This document shows positions 8,277 through 16,828 of a stretch of DNA of 64,000 bases, one piece after another. The stretch is from Nocardioides lianchengensis. GTDB taxonomy: Bacteria > Actinomycetota > Actinomycetes > Propionibacteriales > Nocardioidaceae. The notes beneath the pieces were generated by a model. The model was not told where the DNA came from, made no database searches, and was given only the letters and a program-made list of their open reading frames with translations. The position numbers were made by a program, and so were the translations under genes. Where the stretch lies: positions 62,001 through 126,000 of the forward strand of contig NZ_FMZM01000001.1 of assembly GCF_900101465.1 (NCBI RefSeq). The letters run 5' to 3'. The stretch's first letter is position 1; each line of letters begins with the position of its first letter.

Positions 8277-8902
8277 CCGACCCGGACCTTCTTGCCGACC
8301 TTCAGCCGGGCGTCGCTGGAGGCGGCCTCCTCGCTGCCCGTGCGAAGTGCCTCGTCGGCGGTGATGCTGGAGTCGTCGCTCAGGAGGTTGCCGCGGACGA
8401 GGCCGGCGCCGGCGCGAACCCAGCGCGGATCTCCGAGGCAGGCCCGCGGGACCGTGATCCGGATCAGGTCGCGGACGGTGTCGAGCCGGAGCTTCTTGCC
8501 GCGGCACGGCACATCGGTCCCGTTGGCGGCGGACACGCCGAACATGCGCAGGTCGGCGGACCGGAAGGCGAGGACGTCGTACGCGCCGCGCGGGGTCACG
8601 AGGCGCGCGCTGACCATGGTGTCGCCGTGGCGCAGGTCGCGCACCCGCAGCACCAAGGCGACCTTGCGCGCCGTGTGGTTGACGGTGAAGCGGGTGATGT
8701 CGGTGGCGGTGTCCTCGGGAGCGGGCTCGACCGTCTCCTTCTCGCTGCCGGCGGACTGGCTGATGGCGAGGACGTCGCCGCGGGCGTCCTGCTGGGTCCA
8801 GGTGGCCGCGTGGGCCTGTCCGGTCACGGCGAGCGGGGCCGAGGCCAGGGTCATGGCGGCGAGGAGAACGGTGACGCGGGAGCGTCGAGGGGTGTGGGAC
8901 AC
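8273..8902 (-). CDS. Secreted protein, second copy of a tandem family
   Basis: A 209-residue exported protein: signal peptide ending TGQAHA, then ATWTQQDARGDVL. Shared segments are TDITRFTVNH, RDLRHGD, RLVTPRGAYD, FRSADLRMF, PCRGKK, VPRACLGDPRWVRAGAG and ADEALRTG, ending KVGKKVRVG. GTG at 8902 is chosen because GGAAGGA lies just upstream; an in-frame ATG at 8929 would give an unlikely extension before the Arg-rich signal start. It lies 52 bases after the first copy, and its stop overlaps the start of the third. No enzyme motif is evident. Confidence 0.75.
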   Translation of the reverse strand: MSHTPRRSRVTVLLAAMTLASAPLAVTGQAHAATWTQQDARGDVLAISQSAGSEKETVEPAPEDTATDITRFTVNHTARKVALVLRVRDLRHGDTMVSARLVTPRGAYDVLAFRSADLRMFGVSAANGTDVPCRGKKLRLDTVRDLIRITVPRACLGDPRWVRAGAGLVRGNLLSDDSSITADEALRTGSEEAASSDARLKVGKKVRVG

Positions 8903-8954
8903 GAGAGTCCTTCCGAAGGTCGCGAACACAAGCGGGGAAGAGGAAGCCGGTCGC

Positions 8955-9596
8955 TCAGCCAGCTCGGACCTTCCTGCCGACCTTGGGCGAGGCGAAGCGC
9001 AGGACGGAGCGCTTGTTGCCCGTGCGCAGCGCGTCGTCGACCGTGATCGCCGCGTCGTCCTCGACCGCCATCAGGCTGCCCCGGATGAACGCCGCGCCGG
9101 CCCGCACCCACGTCGGGTCGCCGAGGCACGTCCGCGGGATGGTGACCGTGATCGTGTTGCGGCGGATGTCGAAGGACTGCCGCTTGCCCCGGCAGGAGAC
9201 GGCGGAGTCCTCACGGCCGGAGACCTCGGAGAGCGTGAACATGCGCATGTCGCTGCTGCGCATGATCAGCACGCTGTACTTGGCGTGCGGGGTCACCACA
9301 CGGCCCACCAGTGCGTTGTCGCCGCGCTGCAGGTCTCGCAGGTGCACTGAGACGACGACCTTGCGTGCCCGGTGCTTGACGGTGAACCGGGTGATGTCCG
9401 TGGCGTCATCGGCGACGACGCCGACGGAGGCATCCGCGTCGCTGTCGCCTGACGCGATCCGGACGACGTCACCCTGGGCGTCGCGGTGGGTCCACGTGGC
9501 CCCGTGCGCCGAGCCGGCGGTGGCGACCGGCGCGGCGAGCAGGGTCAGGGCGGCGGCGAGCAGGGCGACGCGGGTGCGCCGGCGGGGGAGGGTCAC
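8955..9596 (-). CDS. Secreted protein, first copy of a tandem family
   Basis: A 213-residue exported protein with a GTG start behind GGAAGGA, a signal peptide ending GSAHG and a mature region that begins ATWTHRDAQGDVV. It carries the family segments TDITRFTVKH, LRDLQRGD, RVVTPHAKYS, RSSDMRMF, SCRGKR, IPRTCLGDPTWVRAGA and VDDALRTG, and ends KVGRKVRAG. It is the promoter-proximal member of a three-copy array. The copies are diverged, roughly half identical by eye, so the duplication is not recent. A perfect 16-bp palindrome lies 67 bases upstream of the start. Confidence 0.75.
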   Translation of the reverse strand: MTLPRRRTRVALLAAALTLLAAPVATAGSAHGATWTHRDAQGDVVRIASGDSDADASVGVVADDATDITRFTVKHRARKVVVSVHLRDLQRGDNALVGRVVTPHAKYSVLIMRSSDMRMFTLSEVSGREDSAVSCRGKRQSFDIRRNTITVTIPRTCLGDPTWVRAGAAFIRGSLMAVEDDAAITVDDALRTGNKRSVLRFASPKVGRKVRAG

Positions 9597-9663
9597 GGGG
9601 GTCCTTCCGGGGTGGGGTCGAACCCCGAAGGTTAAGGACCGGCGGCGCTCCCCGCTGGCGATT

Positions 9664-9679
9664 CACCGAACGTTCGGTG
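9664..9679. promoter_or_regulatory. Perfect 16-bp palindrome, TetR-type operator candidate
   Basis: CACCGAACGTTCGGTG is a perfect palindrome in the gap upstream of the three-copy secreted-protein array (start at 9596). Its ACCGAACGTTCGGT core resembles operators bound by TetR-family repressors. A possible -10 (TAACCT on the minus strand, 9634-9629) lies between the palindrome and the first gene. No TetR gene is adjacent, so the regulator, if any, is elsewhere. Confidence 0.55.
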
Positions 9680-9695
9680 GATCGAGACGCGAATC

Positions 9696-10136
9696 TCAGC
9701 CGGCGACGACCGCGGCCGCGACGACCGCGACGACGAACGCGAGGATGACGACCAGGGTGACGACCAGACCGACCACGCCCGGCCGCGGCTGCTTCTCGTG
9801 GCCGATCCGGCCGCGGGTGAATTGGTGCAGCGGGGCGGCGTAGAAGACCGGGACGGTCTGGCCGGGCGCCACGTCGATGTCGAGGGTCGCCTGGCCGTAC
9901 TCGCGCAGCCACTGGCAGCTGATGTCGACCCGGATCCGGCCGGGGTGGACCAGGATCGGGTTCTGGCCGTACGACGCCGGCACCGGGTAGCCGTTCATCC
10001 GTACCTTCGGCGCGATCATGTTGCTGGTCATCACGCTGCCCTGCAGCGTCAGGGCGACCCACCCGGCCGGGGCCTGGGCCGGCGGCGGGGGCGGCGGCGA
10101 GGGGGGCGGACCGGGCGGCGGGGGAGGCAGGCTCAC
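9696..10136 (-). CDS. Proline-rich C-terminally anchored membrane protein
   Basis: A 146-residue protein. The N-terminal 25 residues are mostly proline. A central domain (about 25-110) contains VRMNGYPVPASYGQNPI and RIRVDISCQW, and a single C-terminal hydrophobic helix (VVGLVVTLVVILAFVVAVV) would anchor it as a tail-anchored protein. The GTG start overlaps the stop of the XPB helicase gene (GTGA), so the two are co-translated. I do not recognise the central domain; its strand pattern resembles small beta-sandwich domains found next to proline-rich regions in actinobacteria. Role unknown. Confidence 0.65.
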   Translation of the reverse strand: MSLPPPPPGPPPSPPPPPPAQAPAGWVALTLQGSVMTSNMIAPKVRMNGYPVPASYGQNPILVHPGRIRVDISCQWLREYGQATLDIDVAPGQTVPVFYAAPLHQFTRGRIGHEKQPRPGVVGLVVTLVVILAFVVAVVAAAVVAG

Positions 10137-11773
10137 GCGGGCAAGTCTTCCGCATCGACGATCCGGTAGGCGTACCCCTGCTCGGCCAGGAACCGCTGCC
10201 GGTTCTGGGCGAAGTCGGCGTCGACGGTGTCGCGGGAGACGACGGTGTAGAAGCGGGCCACCTTGCCGTCGTGTCCGGGGCGGAGCAGCCGGCCGAGCCG
10301 CTGCGCCTCCTCCTGCCGGGACCCGAACGACCCGGAGACCTGGATGGCCACCTCGGCGTCGGGCAGGTCGATGGAGAAGTTGGCGACCTTGGAGACCACC
10401 AGCAGCCGCTCCTCGCCGGAGCGGAACGCCTCGAAGAGCCGCTGGCGCTCCTTCACGCTGGTGTCGCCCTTGATGACCGGGGCGTCGAGCGCGGCGGCGA
10501 GCTCGTCGAGCTGCTCGAGGTACTGCCCGATCACCAGCGTCGGCTGGTTCGCGTGCTGCGCGACCAGGTCCTGGACGACCCGGGTCTTCTCGGCGGTGCA
10601 GGAGGCGATCCGGTAGCGCTCCTCCGGCTCGGAGGTCGCGTAGACGATCCGCTCGTCGTTCGGCAGCGTCACCCGCACCTCGACGCAGTCGGCCGGCGCG
10701 ATCCAGCCCTGCGACTCGATGTCCTTCCAGGGGGCGTCGTACCGCTTGGGGCCGATCAGGGAGAACACGTCGCCCTCGCGGCCGTCCTCGCGCACCAGCG
10801 TCGCGGTCAGGCCGATCCGCCGGCGCGCCTGCAGGTCGGCGGTCATCCGGAAGATCGGCGCCGGGAGGAGGTGCACCTCGTCGTACACGATGAGGCCCCA
10901 GTCGCGGGCGTCGAGCAGCTCGAGGTGCGGGTAGGCGCCCTTCCGCTTCAGCGTCAGGACCTGGTACGTCGCGATCGTGACCGGGCGGATCTCCTTGACG
11001 GCGCCGGAGTACTCGCCGATCTCGTCCTCGGTCAGCGAGGTGCGCTTGACCAGCTCGTCCTTCCACTGCCGCGCGCTGACCGTGTTGGTCACGAGGATCA
11101 GCGTCGTGGCCTGCGCGTGCGCCATCGCGGCCGCGCCGACGATGGTCTTGCCGGCCCCGCACGGGAGTACGACGACGCCCGAGCCGCCGTGCCAGAACGA
11201 GTCGGCCGCGTCGCGCTGGTAGTCGCGCAGCGTCCAGCCGTCCTGGGCCAGGTCGATGGGGTGCGCCTCGCCGTCGACGTACCCGGCGAAGTCCTCGGCC
11301 GGCCAGCCCAGCTTCAGCAGCGCCTGCTTCAGGTTGCCGCGCTCGGAGGCGTGCACGACCACGGTGTCGTCGTCGATGCGGGCGCCGAGCATGCCCTGCA
11401 CCTTCTTGGCCCGCAGCACCTCCTCCAGCACCGGCCGGTCGGTGCTGGCCAGGGTCAGCCCGTGCACCGGGTGCTTCTCCAGCCGCAGCCGCCCGTAGCG
11501 GGCCATCGTCTCGGCGACGTCGACGAGCAGCGCGTGCGGCACGGCGTACCGGCTGTACTCGAGCAGCGTGTCGACCACCTGCTCGGCATCGTGGCCGGCG
11601 GCGCGCGCGTTCCAGAGGCCGAGCGGCGTCAGTCGGTAGGTGTGGATGTGCTCGGGGGAGCGCTCCAGCTCCGCGAACGGCGCGATCGCCTTGCGGCAGT
11701 CCTGCGCGCGCTCGTGGTCGATCTCGAGGAGAAGGGTCTTGTCGGACTGGACGATCAGGGGTCCGTCGTTCAC
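10133..11773 (-). CDS. DNA repair helicase XPB (ERCC3-like)
   Basis: A 546-residue superfamily 2 helicase of the bacterial XPB group, a 3'-5' DNA translocase linked to repair. A helicase-associated N-terminal region (1-130) precedes Walker A PCGAGKT (about 204-210), motif II DEVH (298-301) and the XPB-specific RED motif (328-330), followed by the second RecA domain with QRLGRLLRPG. The GTG start has TAGACT six bases upstream, which suggests leaderless expression. It lies close to the helicase-associated gene at 12412-14703, with a CGNR regulator between, resembling the M. tuberculosis Rv0861c/Rv0862c pairing (from memory). Confidence 0.95.
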   Translation of the reverse strand: MNDGPLIVQSDKTLLLEIDHERAQDCRKAIAPFAELERSPEHIHTYRLTPLGLWNARAAGHDAEQVVDTLLEYSRYAVPHALLVDVAETMARYGRLRLEKHPVHGLTLASTDRPVLEEVLRAKKVQGMLGARIDDDTVVVHASERGNLKQALLKLGWPAEDFAGYVDGEAHPIDLAQDGWTLRDYQRDAADSFWHGGSGVVVLPCGAGKTIVGAAAMAHAQATTLILVTNTVSARQWKDELVKRTSLTEDEIGEYSGAVKEIRPVTIATYQVLTLKRKGAYPHLELLDARDWGLIVYDEVHLLPAPIFRMTADLQARRRIGLTATLVREDGREGDVFSLIGPKRYDAPWKDIESQGWIAPADCVEVRVTLPNDERIVYATSEPEERYRIASCTAEKTRVVQDLVAQHANQPTLVIGQYLEQLDELAAALDAPVIKGDTSVKERQRLFEAFRSGEERLLVVSKVANFSIDLPDAEVAIQVSGSFGSRQEEAQRLGRLLRPGHDGKVARFYTVVSRDTVDADFAQNRQRFLAEQGYAYRIVDAEDLPA

Positions 11774-11806
11774 CGGACAAGTCTACGGAGGCCCCCCGAC
11801 GCCCGA

Positions 11807-11879
11807 CGCTGGTTGAGGTGCGAGGGACGAAAGTCCCGAGCCTCGAAACCCGGTGAGACGCGTGACGCCTCAACCAGCG
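11807..11879. repeat. 73-bp inverted-repeat element, possible REP/MITE-like sequence
   Basis: Terminal arms CGCTGGTTGAGG (11807-11818) and CCTCAACCAGCG (11868-11879) are perfect 12-bp inverted repeats. Inside, GGGAC-GAAA-GTCCC is a five-pair hairpin with a GNRA-type loop, within a larger CGAGG...CCTCG pairing. It fills the gap between the XPB and CGNR genes. The right arm supplies the last two codons and the TGA of the CGNR gene. The design resembles short intergenic palindromic repeats that I recall from Nocardioides-type genomes. Confidence 0.7.
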
Positions 11880-12400
11880 ACGGCCCGCTGCCGCGCCCGG
11901 TACGCCGCGACGTTGGCGCGCGAGGAGCACCGCTCGGAGCAGTAGCGGCGCGAGGCGTTGGGGGAGGTGTCGACGTAGACGTTCGTGCACGGGGCGGCGT
12001 CGCAGGCGCCGAGGCGGGACGGACCGAGGTCGCACACCAGGGTGGCCAGGCCGAGCAGGGACTCGCCGACGAGCAGTTCGGCCACCGAGGCGCTGCGGGC
12101 GGCGGCGTGCAGGTGCAGGTGCCCCTCGTCCGGCGCGTGGCCGGTGATCTGCGGGGTGAGCGGGTGCCGGACGAGCAGCTCGTTGATCCCGTCGACGACG
12201 CCCGCCGCGTCCTCGGCGGCGGCCGCCTCGAAGATCGGCCGCAGCTCGCGCTGGAACTTCCGCAGCAGCATGCAGTCACGGTCGCTGGCCTGCGCGTGCA
12301 GCCACGCGCGCTCACCCAGGTGCGCCACGAGCGCGTCGACGCCGTCGATCTCCGCGTTCAGCAACGCGGCCGACTGCTCGGCGTACCGGATGACGTCCAC
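11870..12400 (-). CDS. CGNR zinc-finger / ABATE-domain putative regulator
   Basis: A 176-residue protein with an alpha-helical N-terminal region (ABATE-like stress domain, about 1-115) and a C-terminal zinc finger in which cysteines at about 132, 137, 153 and 157 (CDAAPC and YCSERC) precede SRANVAAYRARQR, as in CGNR fingers. These proteins are presumed transcription factors, with few targets known. The GTG start has TAGACT eight bases upstream. The last codons and the stop come from an inverted-repeat element, so the C-terminus may have been reshaped by insertion. Confidence 0.8.
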   Translation of the reverse strand: MDVIRYAEQSAALLNAEIDGVDALVAHLGERAWLHAQASDRDCMLLRKFQRELRPIFEAAAAEDAAGVVDGINELLVRHPLTPQITGHAPDEGHLHLHAAARSASVAELLVGESLLGLATLVCDLGPSRLGACDAAPCTNVYVDTSPNASRRYCSERCSSRANVAAYRARQRAVAG

Positions 12401-12411
12401 GACGTCGAAGT

Positions 12412-14703
12412 CTAGGAAGACCCGGCAACCGGTTTCACGACCGAGATCCGGTGCACCGCGAAGGACCGTACGTCGTCCGAGCGGTGGTCGTGGGCGGTGA
12501 GCTGGCCGCCCTCCACGGAGATCGGGTCGACGATCCGCTCGGTCGCCGTGCCGTGGTTGTCGACGTAGCCGATCAGCACCGTCGAGCGGCTCTCCACGGC
12601 CTCGCGCAGCGCGGCCAGCGAGCCGCTCGGGGTGAGCGATCCGGCCGACGACGGACGCGCCAGGGCGGCCCGGTCACCGGACCTGATGGCGGTCACGACC
12701 GCCGCGACCACGGCCGTCGAGCGGGCCGCCGCCGCGCCCGCCCCGCGCCGATGCTCGCGCGGGGTGCGGGCGCGCAGCAGGTCGGGACGGGTGACGCGCA
12801 CGGTGCCGTCCGGGGCCTCGACGACCGGCGCCGCCCCGAGCTCGCGCAGCCGCGGCAGCAGGACGTCGATCGGGGTGCTGCTGATCAGCACCGTGGGCGC
12901 CAGCCGCCGCAGCCCCAGCGACCCGGCCTTGGGGTGGTGCAGCAGCTCGGTCAGCGCGGTCTCGTCGTCGGCCCGCAGGAACGCCTCGGCGTGCCCGACC
13001 CGGATCGTGCCGAAGGTGCGGGAGGTGTCGTCGACGAGGTAGGTGAGCGGCTGCGGCACCGGGGTCCGCGACACCGAGGCGAGGAAGGCGTGCAGCTCGG
13101 CGGCGGTCCACCCGGTGTCGAGGGCGCGGCGTACCGACCCCGGCGTGAAGCGGTACGTCGTGGCGCCGCCGCGCGACTCGACGTCGGCGACCAGCGCGAG
13201 CGTGCGGGCCAGCCCGGACTCCAGCGGGCCGGGCGCGACCGCGGTCAGGTCGGCCTGCAGCAGCACGTGGTCGACCGGCTCGGGCAGCAGCCCGGCGAGC
13301 TCGGGGACCGGGTCCTCGCCCGCCACCAGCGCCCGGCCGTACGACGCCAGCGCGCCCAGCCCCGCCACGCCCAGGACCGACGCCTCGGTGACCGCCCAGA
13401 CCAGCTGGTCGGCGCGGGTGCGCGGTCGCCGCGGCCGGCGCCACGCGACCAGGGCGACCAGCGACGGGGTGCCGGTGCCGGTCGCCAGGACCGACCCCGC
13501 GGGCAGGTCCACGAGCGCCTCCAGCGCCATCCGCCGGCTCTCGACCTGGTGGATGCCGGTCAGCTCCGGGGCCAGCGCGTTCCACGGCTTGCCGGCCGTG
13601 TCGCGCTGCCCGACCAGCCCCGGCATCCGCGGCGACGACAGCCAGGCCCGGACCAGGGTCGCCCACCGCTCGGCCGGCGGCTGGGCCGACCAGGCGTCGT
13701 ACGCGTCGGTCGGGACCCAGACCGGGTTGCCGTCCGGGTCGGCGGCGGTCGCGACCAGCCCGGCGGCGTACGCGGTCTCGACGATCAGCGCCGCGGCGGG
13801 CTCGTCGACCTGCAGGTGCACCGACGTCGCCTTCAGGTCCCGCACGCCGAGCCCACCGCTGCGCAGCGCGCCGGGCGGGTGGGTGCCCCAGTGGTCGAGC
13901 AGCAGCTCCACCCGTCGTACGGCGTCGAAGGCGGCTCCCGCCGCCGCCCGGTCGACCACGGTCGCCGACCGCTCGGAGGTCACCAATCCGGGGACTACGT
14001 CGACCGGCTCGGTCGTGGTCCGGCCGCCGCGCAGCACCAGGCCGACCTCGCCCGGCAGCACGACGACCCCGCCGGAGCGGGGGACCAGCAGGCCCCGCGA
14101 GAGCAGCTCCTCCGCGGGCGTCTCGGCGTCCTCGGGCGTGACGTGGTGGCGGGAGGTGCCGGTGGTGGCCTCGCCGCCGTGGGCCGCGACGTGATCGAGG
14201 AGGGCGCGGGCCGGGTCGGAGAGCTGGCCGATGCGCCGGTCCACCTCGGCCGCGGGCAGCGGATCGGGCGAGACCTTCTGCAGGCCGCTCGACCCCGGTC
14301 CGCCGGTCAGGCTCTCCGGCACGCCGGAGAGCGGACGCAGCCCGGAGGTGCTCCGCCACACCAGGGCGAGCGCCTCCAGCCGGGCCAGCGCGGTCGCGAC
14401 CGTGGCCGGCTCCGCGTGCACCACCGCGGGCAGCGCCTCCGGCGTGGTTTGGCCGAGGACGACGAGGGCATCTAGGACGCAGAGCTCGACCCGGGTCAGC
14501 TGGTCGAGCGCACGGAGCAACGAGGATCGGACGGCGGCCCTGGACGCCAGCTGACCGGAGTCGTGAGGGGCAGGGGTGGCGAGATCCGGACGGTCGGACA
14601 GCAGCCGGGCGAGTCGTTCGTCCGGCCAGGCGCGCAGCTGGTCGGCGAGCGAGCGGTACCCCGCGTCGGGGTCCTCGGCGGGCGCAGGGTGTCCGGACAT
14701 CAT
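12412..14703 (-). CDS. Helicase-associated domain protein (Helicase_C_3), XPB partner candidate
   Basis: A 763-residue protein without Walker motifs. The N-terminal half (about 20-330) holds winged-helix-like segments ([17 protein letters not shown]). The middle (about 480-640) matches the helicase C-terminal-like domain found in actinobacterial XPB neighbours. The last 60 residues ([34 protein letters not shown]) look like a WYL-type sensor domain. ATG at 14703 or 14700 follows TAGCGT by four or seven bases; 14700 is equally likely. It starts 30 bases from the divergent PP2C gene. Likely a DNA-repair accessory, by association with XPB. Confidence 0.75.
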   Translation of the reverse strand: MMSGHPAPAEDPDAGYRSLADQLRAWPDERLARLLSDRPDLATPAPHDSGQLASRAAVRSSLLRALDQLTRVELCVLDALVVLGQTTPEALPAVVHAEPATVATALARLEALALVWRSTSGLRPLSGVPESLTGGPGSSGLQKVSPDPLPAAEVDRRIGQLSDPARALLDHVAAHGGEATTGTSRHHVTPEDAETPAEELLSRGLLVPRSGGVVVLPGEVGLVLRGGRTTTEPVDVVPGLVTSERSATVVDRAAAGAAFDAVRRVELLLDHWGTHPPGALRSGGLGVRDLKATSVHLQVDEPAAALIVETAYAAGLVATAADPDGNPVWVPTDAYDAWSAQPPAERWATLVRAWLSSPRMPGLVGQRDTAGKPWNALAPELTGIHQVESRRMALEALVDLPAGSVLATGTGTPSLVALVAWRRPRRPRTRADQLVWAVTEASVLGVAGLGALASYGRALVAGEDPVPELAGLLPEPVDHVLLQADLTAVAPGPLESGLARTLALVADVESRGGATTYRFTPGSVRRALDTGWTAAELHAFLASVSRTPVPQPLTYLVDDTSRTFGTIRVGHAEAFLRADDETALTELLHHPKAGSLGLRRLAPTVLISSTPIDVLLPRLRELGAAPVVEAPDGTVRVTRPDLLRARTPREHRRGAGAAAARSTAVVAAVVTAIRSGDRAALARPSSAGSLTPSGSLAALREAVESRSTVLIGYVDNHGTATERIVDPISVEGGQLTAHDHRSDDVRSFAVHRISVVKPVAGSS

Positions 14704-14733
14704 TCCCACGCTACCGACCCCGCGGGCGCGCGC

Positions 14734-15552
14734 GTGAGGAGCGTCGAGCTCCGGTACGGCGGCGCGACCGACGTCGGCCGGGTCCGCGAGGTCAACGAGG
14801 ACTCCTTCCTGGCCCGGCCGCCGGTCTTCGTCGTCGCCGACGGCATGGGCGGCCACGACGGCGGCGACGTCGCCAGCGCGATCGTGGTCGAGGAGTTCGG
14901 CCGGCTCGCCGAGGCCGGCTACGACCCCGCCCGTGGTCCCGAGACGGTCGCGGCCACGCTGGTCGTCTGCCAGCAGCGGATCGAGGCGTACGCCGCCCGG
15001 CAGCAGGCCGCCGGGCACCCGTCCTACCAGGCCGGTACGACGGCGGTCGTCGCGCTCCTCGTCGAGGTGGACGGCGAGTCCCGCTGGCTGCTGGCCAACC
15101 TCGGCGACTCGCGGGCCTACCGCTTCGACGGCGGCCTGCTCGAGCAGGTCAGCGTCGACCACAGCCTCGTGCAGGAGCTGGTCGACGCCGGCACCATCAC
15201 CGCCGCCGACGCCTCCCTCCACCCCGAGCGCCACATCGTCACCCGGGCCCTGGGCGCCTCGGAGCACCCGGAGGCCGACTACTTCCTCCTCCCGTTCGCC
15301 GGCACCGCCCGGCTGGTGCTCTGCTCCGACGGGGTCAACGGGATGCTCGACGACGAGCAGATCGGCGCCGTCCTGGCCGGGGCCGGCGACCCGCGGGCCG
15401 CCGCCGCCGACCTGGTCGCCGCCGCCGTCGCGGCGGGGGGACGGGACAACGCGACGGCCGTCGTCGTCGATGTGGTGGGATGGGATCACGAGCAACCCGA
15501 CTCCGAGCGTCAGCCGGTGAGTCTCGAGGAGAAGCTGGGAGCCCTGCCATGA
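14734..15552 (+). CDS. PP2C-family serine/threonine protein phosphatase
   Basis: A 272-residue soluble phosphatase. Metal-binding motifs are all present: REVNEDS (Asp23), [10 protein letters not shown] (Asp36), [17 protein letters not shown] and [13 protein letters not shown]. No membrane helix follows, unlike PstP of the cell-division cluster, so it is a free cytoplasmic enzyme that would remove phosphate from Ser/Thr residues. The GTG start at 14734 gives a normal N-terminus. It overlaps the FHA gene by four bases (ATGA). No protein kinase gene lies in the window. Confidence 0.92.
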   Translation: MRSVELRYGGATDVGRVREVNEDSFLARPPVFVVADGMGGHDGGDVASAIVVEEFGRLAEAGYDPARGPETVAATLVVCQQRIEAYAARQQAAGHPSYQAGTTAVVALLVEVDGESRWLLANLGDSRAYRFDGGLLEQVSVDHSLVQELVDAGTITAADASLHPERHIVTRALGASEHPEADYFLLPFAGTARLVLCSDGVNGMLDDEQIGAVLAGAGDPRAAAADLVAAAVAAGGRDNATAVVVDVVGWDHEQPDSERQPVSLEEKLGALP

Positions 15553-16811
15553 CCGTCGCGCCGACGGGTCTCCGGTCCTACCGACCCGGTGACTGGTACG
15601 CCGTCCTCGGTGGCCCGGACAGCGGTCACATCGCCGTCCTGGTCCCGCCGTCCGAGCGGTCCCGCGTGGCCGCGCTCTGGGAGCTCGTCGACGGCGGTGC
15701 CGGCGCCGACGAGGTGCTCGACGCGCTGATCGCGGGCGGGCTGCGCTCGCTGCCGGGGTTCGTGCTGGTCGCCGACGTGGGCGACCGGGTGCGGGTCGTC
15801 CTGCGCGGCCCGGCCCGGGCCGGCATCGACACCTTCGACGGGCCTGTCGCGCTCGACGGCGCCGACGCCACCACGTGGGTGGAGCGGGTGCTCCCCGGGG
15901 TGCGGTCCGTCCGGATCGACGTCGCCGACCACGCCGAGGGCGCCGACCGCCCCATCGACGACGGGCTCGTGCGGGTCGGCCGGCTCGACCGGCCGCCGTA
16001 CGTCGAGGCCGCGGACGACCCCGCGCCCGTCCCCGTGCCCACGCCCACGCCCGAGCGGGTGGAGCCGCCGGTGCTGGAGCCGGTGGCCGCGCTCGTCGAG
16101 GAGCCGGTCGACGAGGAGCCCGTCCAGGAGGAGGCCGCCGTCGAGGAGGTCGTCGAGGAGGCGTCCTTCGCGGACGAGCTCGGCGACGAGCTGTCCGACG
16201 AGCCGACCGAGGCGATCGACCTCAGCGAGCTGCCCGACCTGCCGCCCCCGCCGCCGGCCCCGCCCGTCCCCCCGCTGCCTCCGCTGGCCGTGGTGCCGCC
16301 GATCCCGACCGTGCCGCCCCCGCCGCCCGTGCCGGGCGGGTGGGACCCGGCCGACCACGACGGCACCACGCGCACCCCCGGCCCGGGCACCGGTGACGAC
16401 TTCGAGCGCGCCCAGCCCGGCATCCCCGGTCAGCCGCAGGCCCCGGCCGTCACCGCCCGACCGGTGGCCCGGCTCAGCTTCTCCGGCGGCGAGCTGGTCG
16501 ACGTCGACCGGGTCGTCCTGGTCGGCCGGGCCCCCGAGGCCCGGCGGTTCACCGCGACCGACCAGCCCCGGCTGGTGACGGTCTCGAGCCCGCACCAGGA
16601 GATCTCCTCGACCCATCTGGAGATCCGCCCCGGCTCCGGCGCCGACCACGGGAGCGCGGTCGTCACCGACCTGGGCTCGACCAACGGCACCGTGCTGGTC
16701 CAGCCGGGGCTGCCGCCGGAGGTGCTCCAGCCGGGGGTGGCGGTCCAGCTGCTGCCGGGTGCCGTGGTCGACCTCGGCGACGGCGTGACCATCCGCGTCT
16801 CGAACCCCTGA
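15549..16811 (+). CDS. FHA-domain protein with acidic and proline-rich linker
   Basis: A 420-residue protein. Residues 1-150 form a globular N-terminal region ([22 protein letters not shown]) that I do not recognise. A long linker follows, first rich in Glu and Asp, then in Pro. The C-terminal 105 residues are an FHA domain with [20 protein letters not shown] and [11 protein letters not shown], which binds phosphothreonine peptides. No membrane segment is present. It overlaps the PP2C gene and precedes the RDD/FHA gene by 17 bases, so it probably acts as a phospho-reader in the same module. Confidence 0.85.
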   Translation: MTVAPTGLRSYRPGDWYAVLGGPDSGHIAVLVPPSERSRVAALWELVDGGAGADEVLDALIAGGLRSLPGFVLVADVGDRVRVVLRGPARAGIDTFDGPVALDGADATTWVERVLPGVRSVRIDVADHAEGADRPIDDGLVRVGRLDRPPYVEAADDPAPVPVPTPTPERVEPPVLEPVAALVEEPVDEEPVQEEAAVEEVVEEASFADELGDELSDEPTEAIDLSELPDLPPPPPAPPVPPLPPLAVVPPIPTVPPPPPVPGGWDPADHDGTTRTPGPGTGDDFERAQPGIPGQPQAPAVTARPVARLSFSGGELVDVDRVVLVGRAPEARRFTATDQPRLVTVSSPHQEISSTHLEIRPGSGADHGSAVVTDLGSTNGTVLVQPGLPPEVLQPGVAVQLLPGAVVDLGDGVTIRVSNP

Positions 16812-16828
16812 GCACCCACCGGCAGCCG

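Noticed and set aside
8902..8929. ATG at 8929 as start of the second secreted paralogue
   Set aside because: It would add nine residues before the signal peptide and lacks a ribosome-binding site, while GTG 8902 follows GGAAGGA, like its upstream neighbour.
12412..15495. Very long minus-strand reading frame of 1027 codons
   Set aside because: Codons upstream of 14703 are antisense to the PP2C gene and read as low-complexity Gly/Val/Asp sequence. The conserved protein starts at ATG 14703 or 14700.
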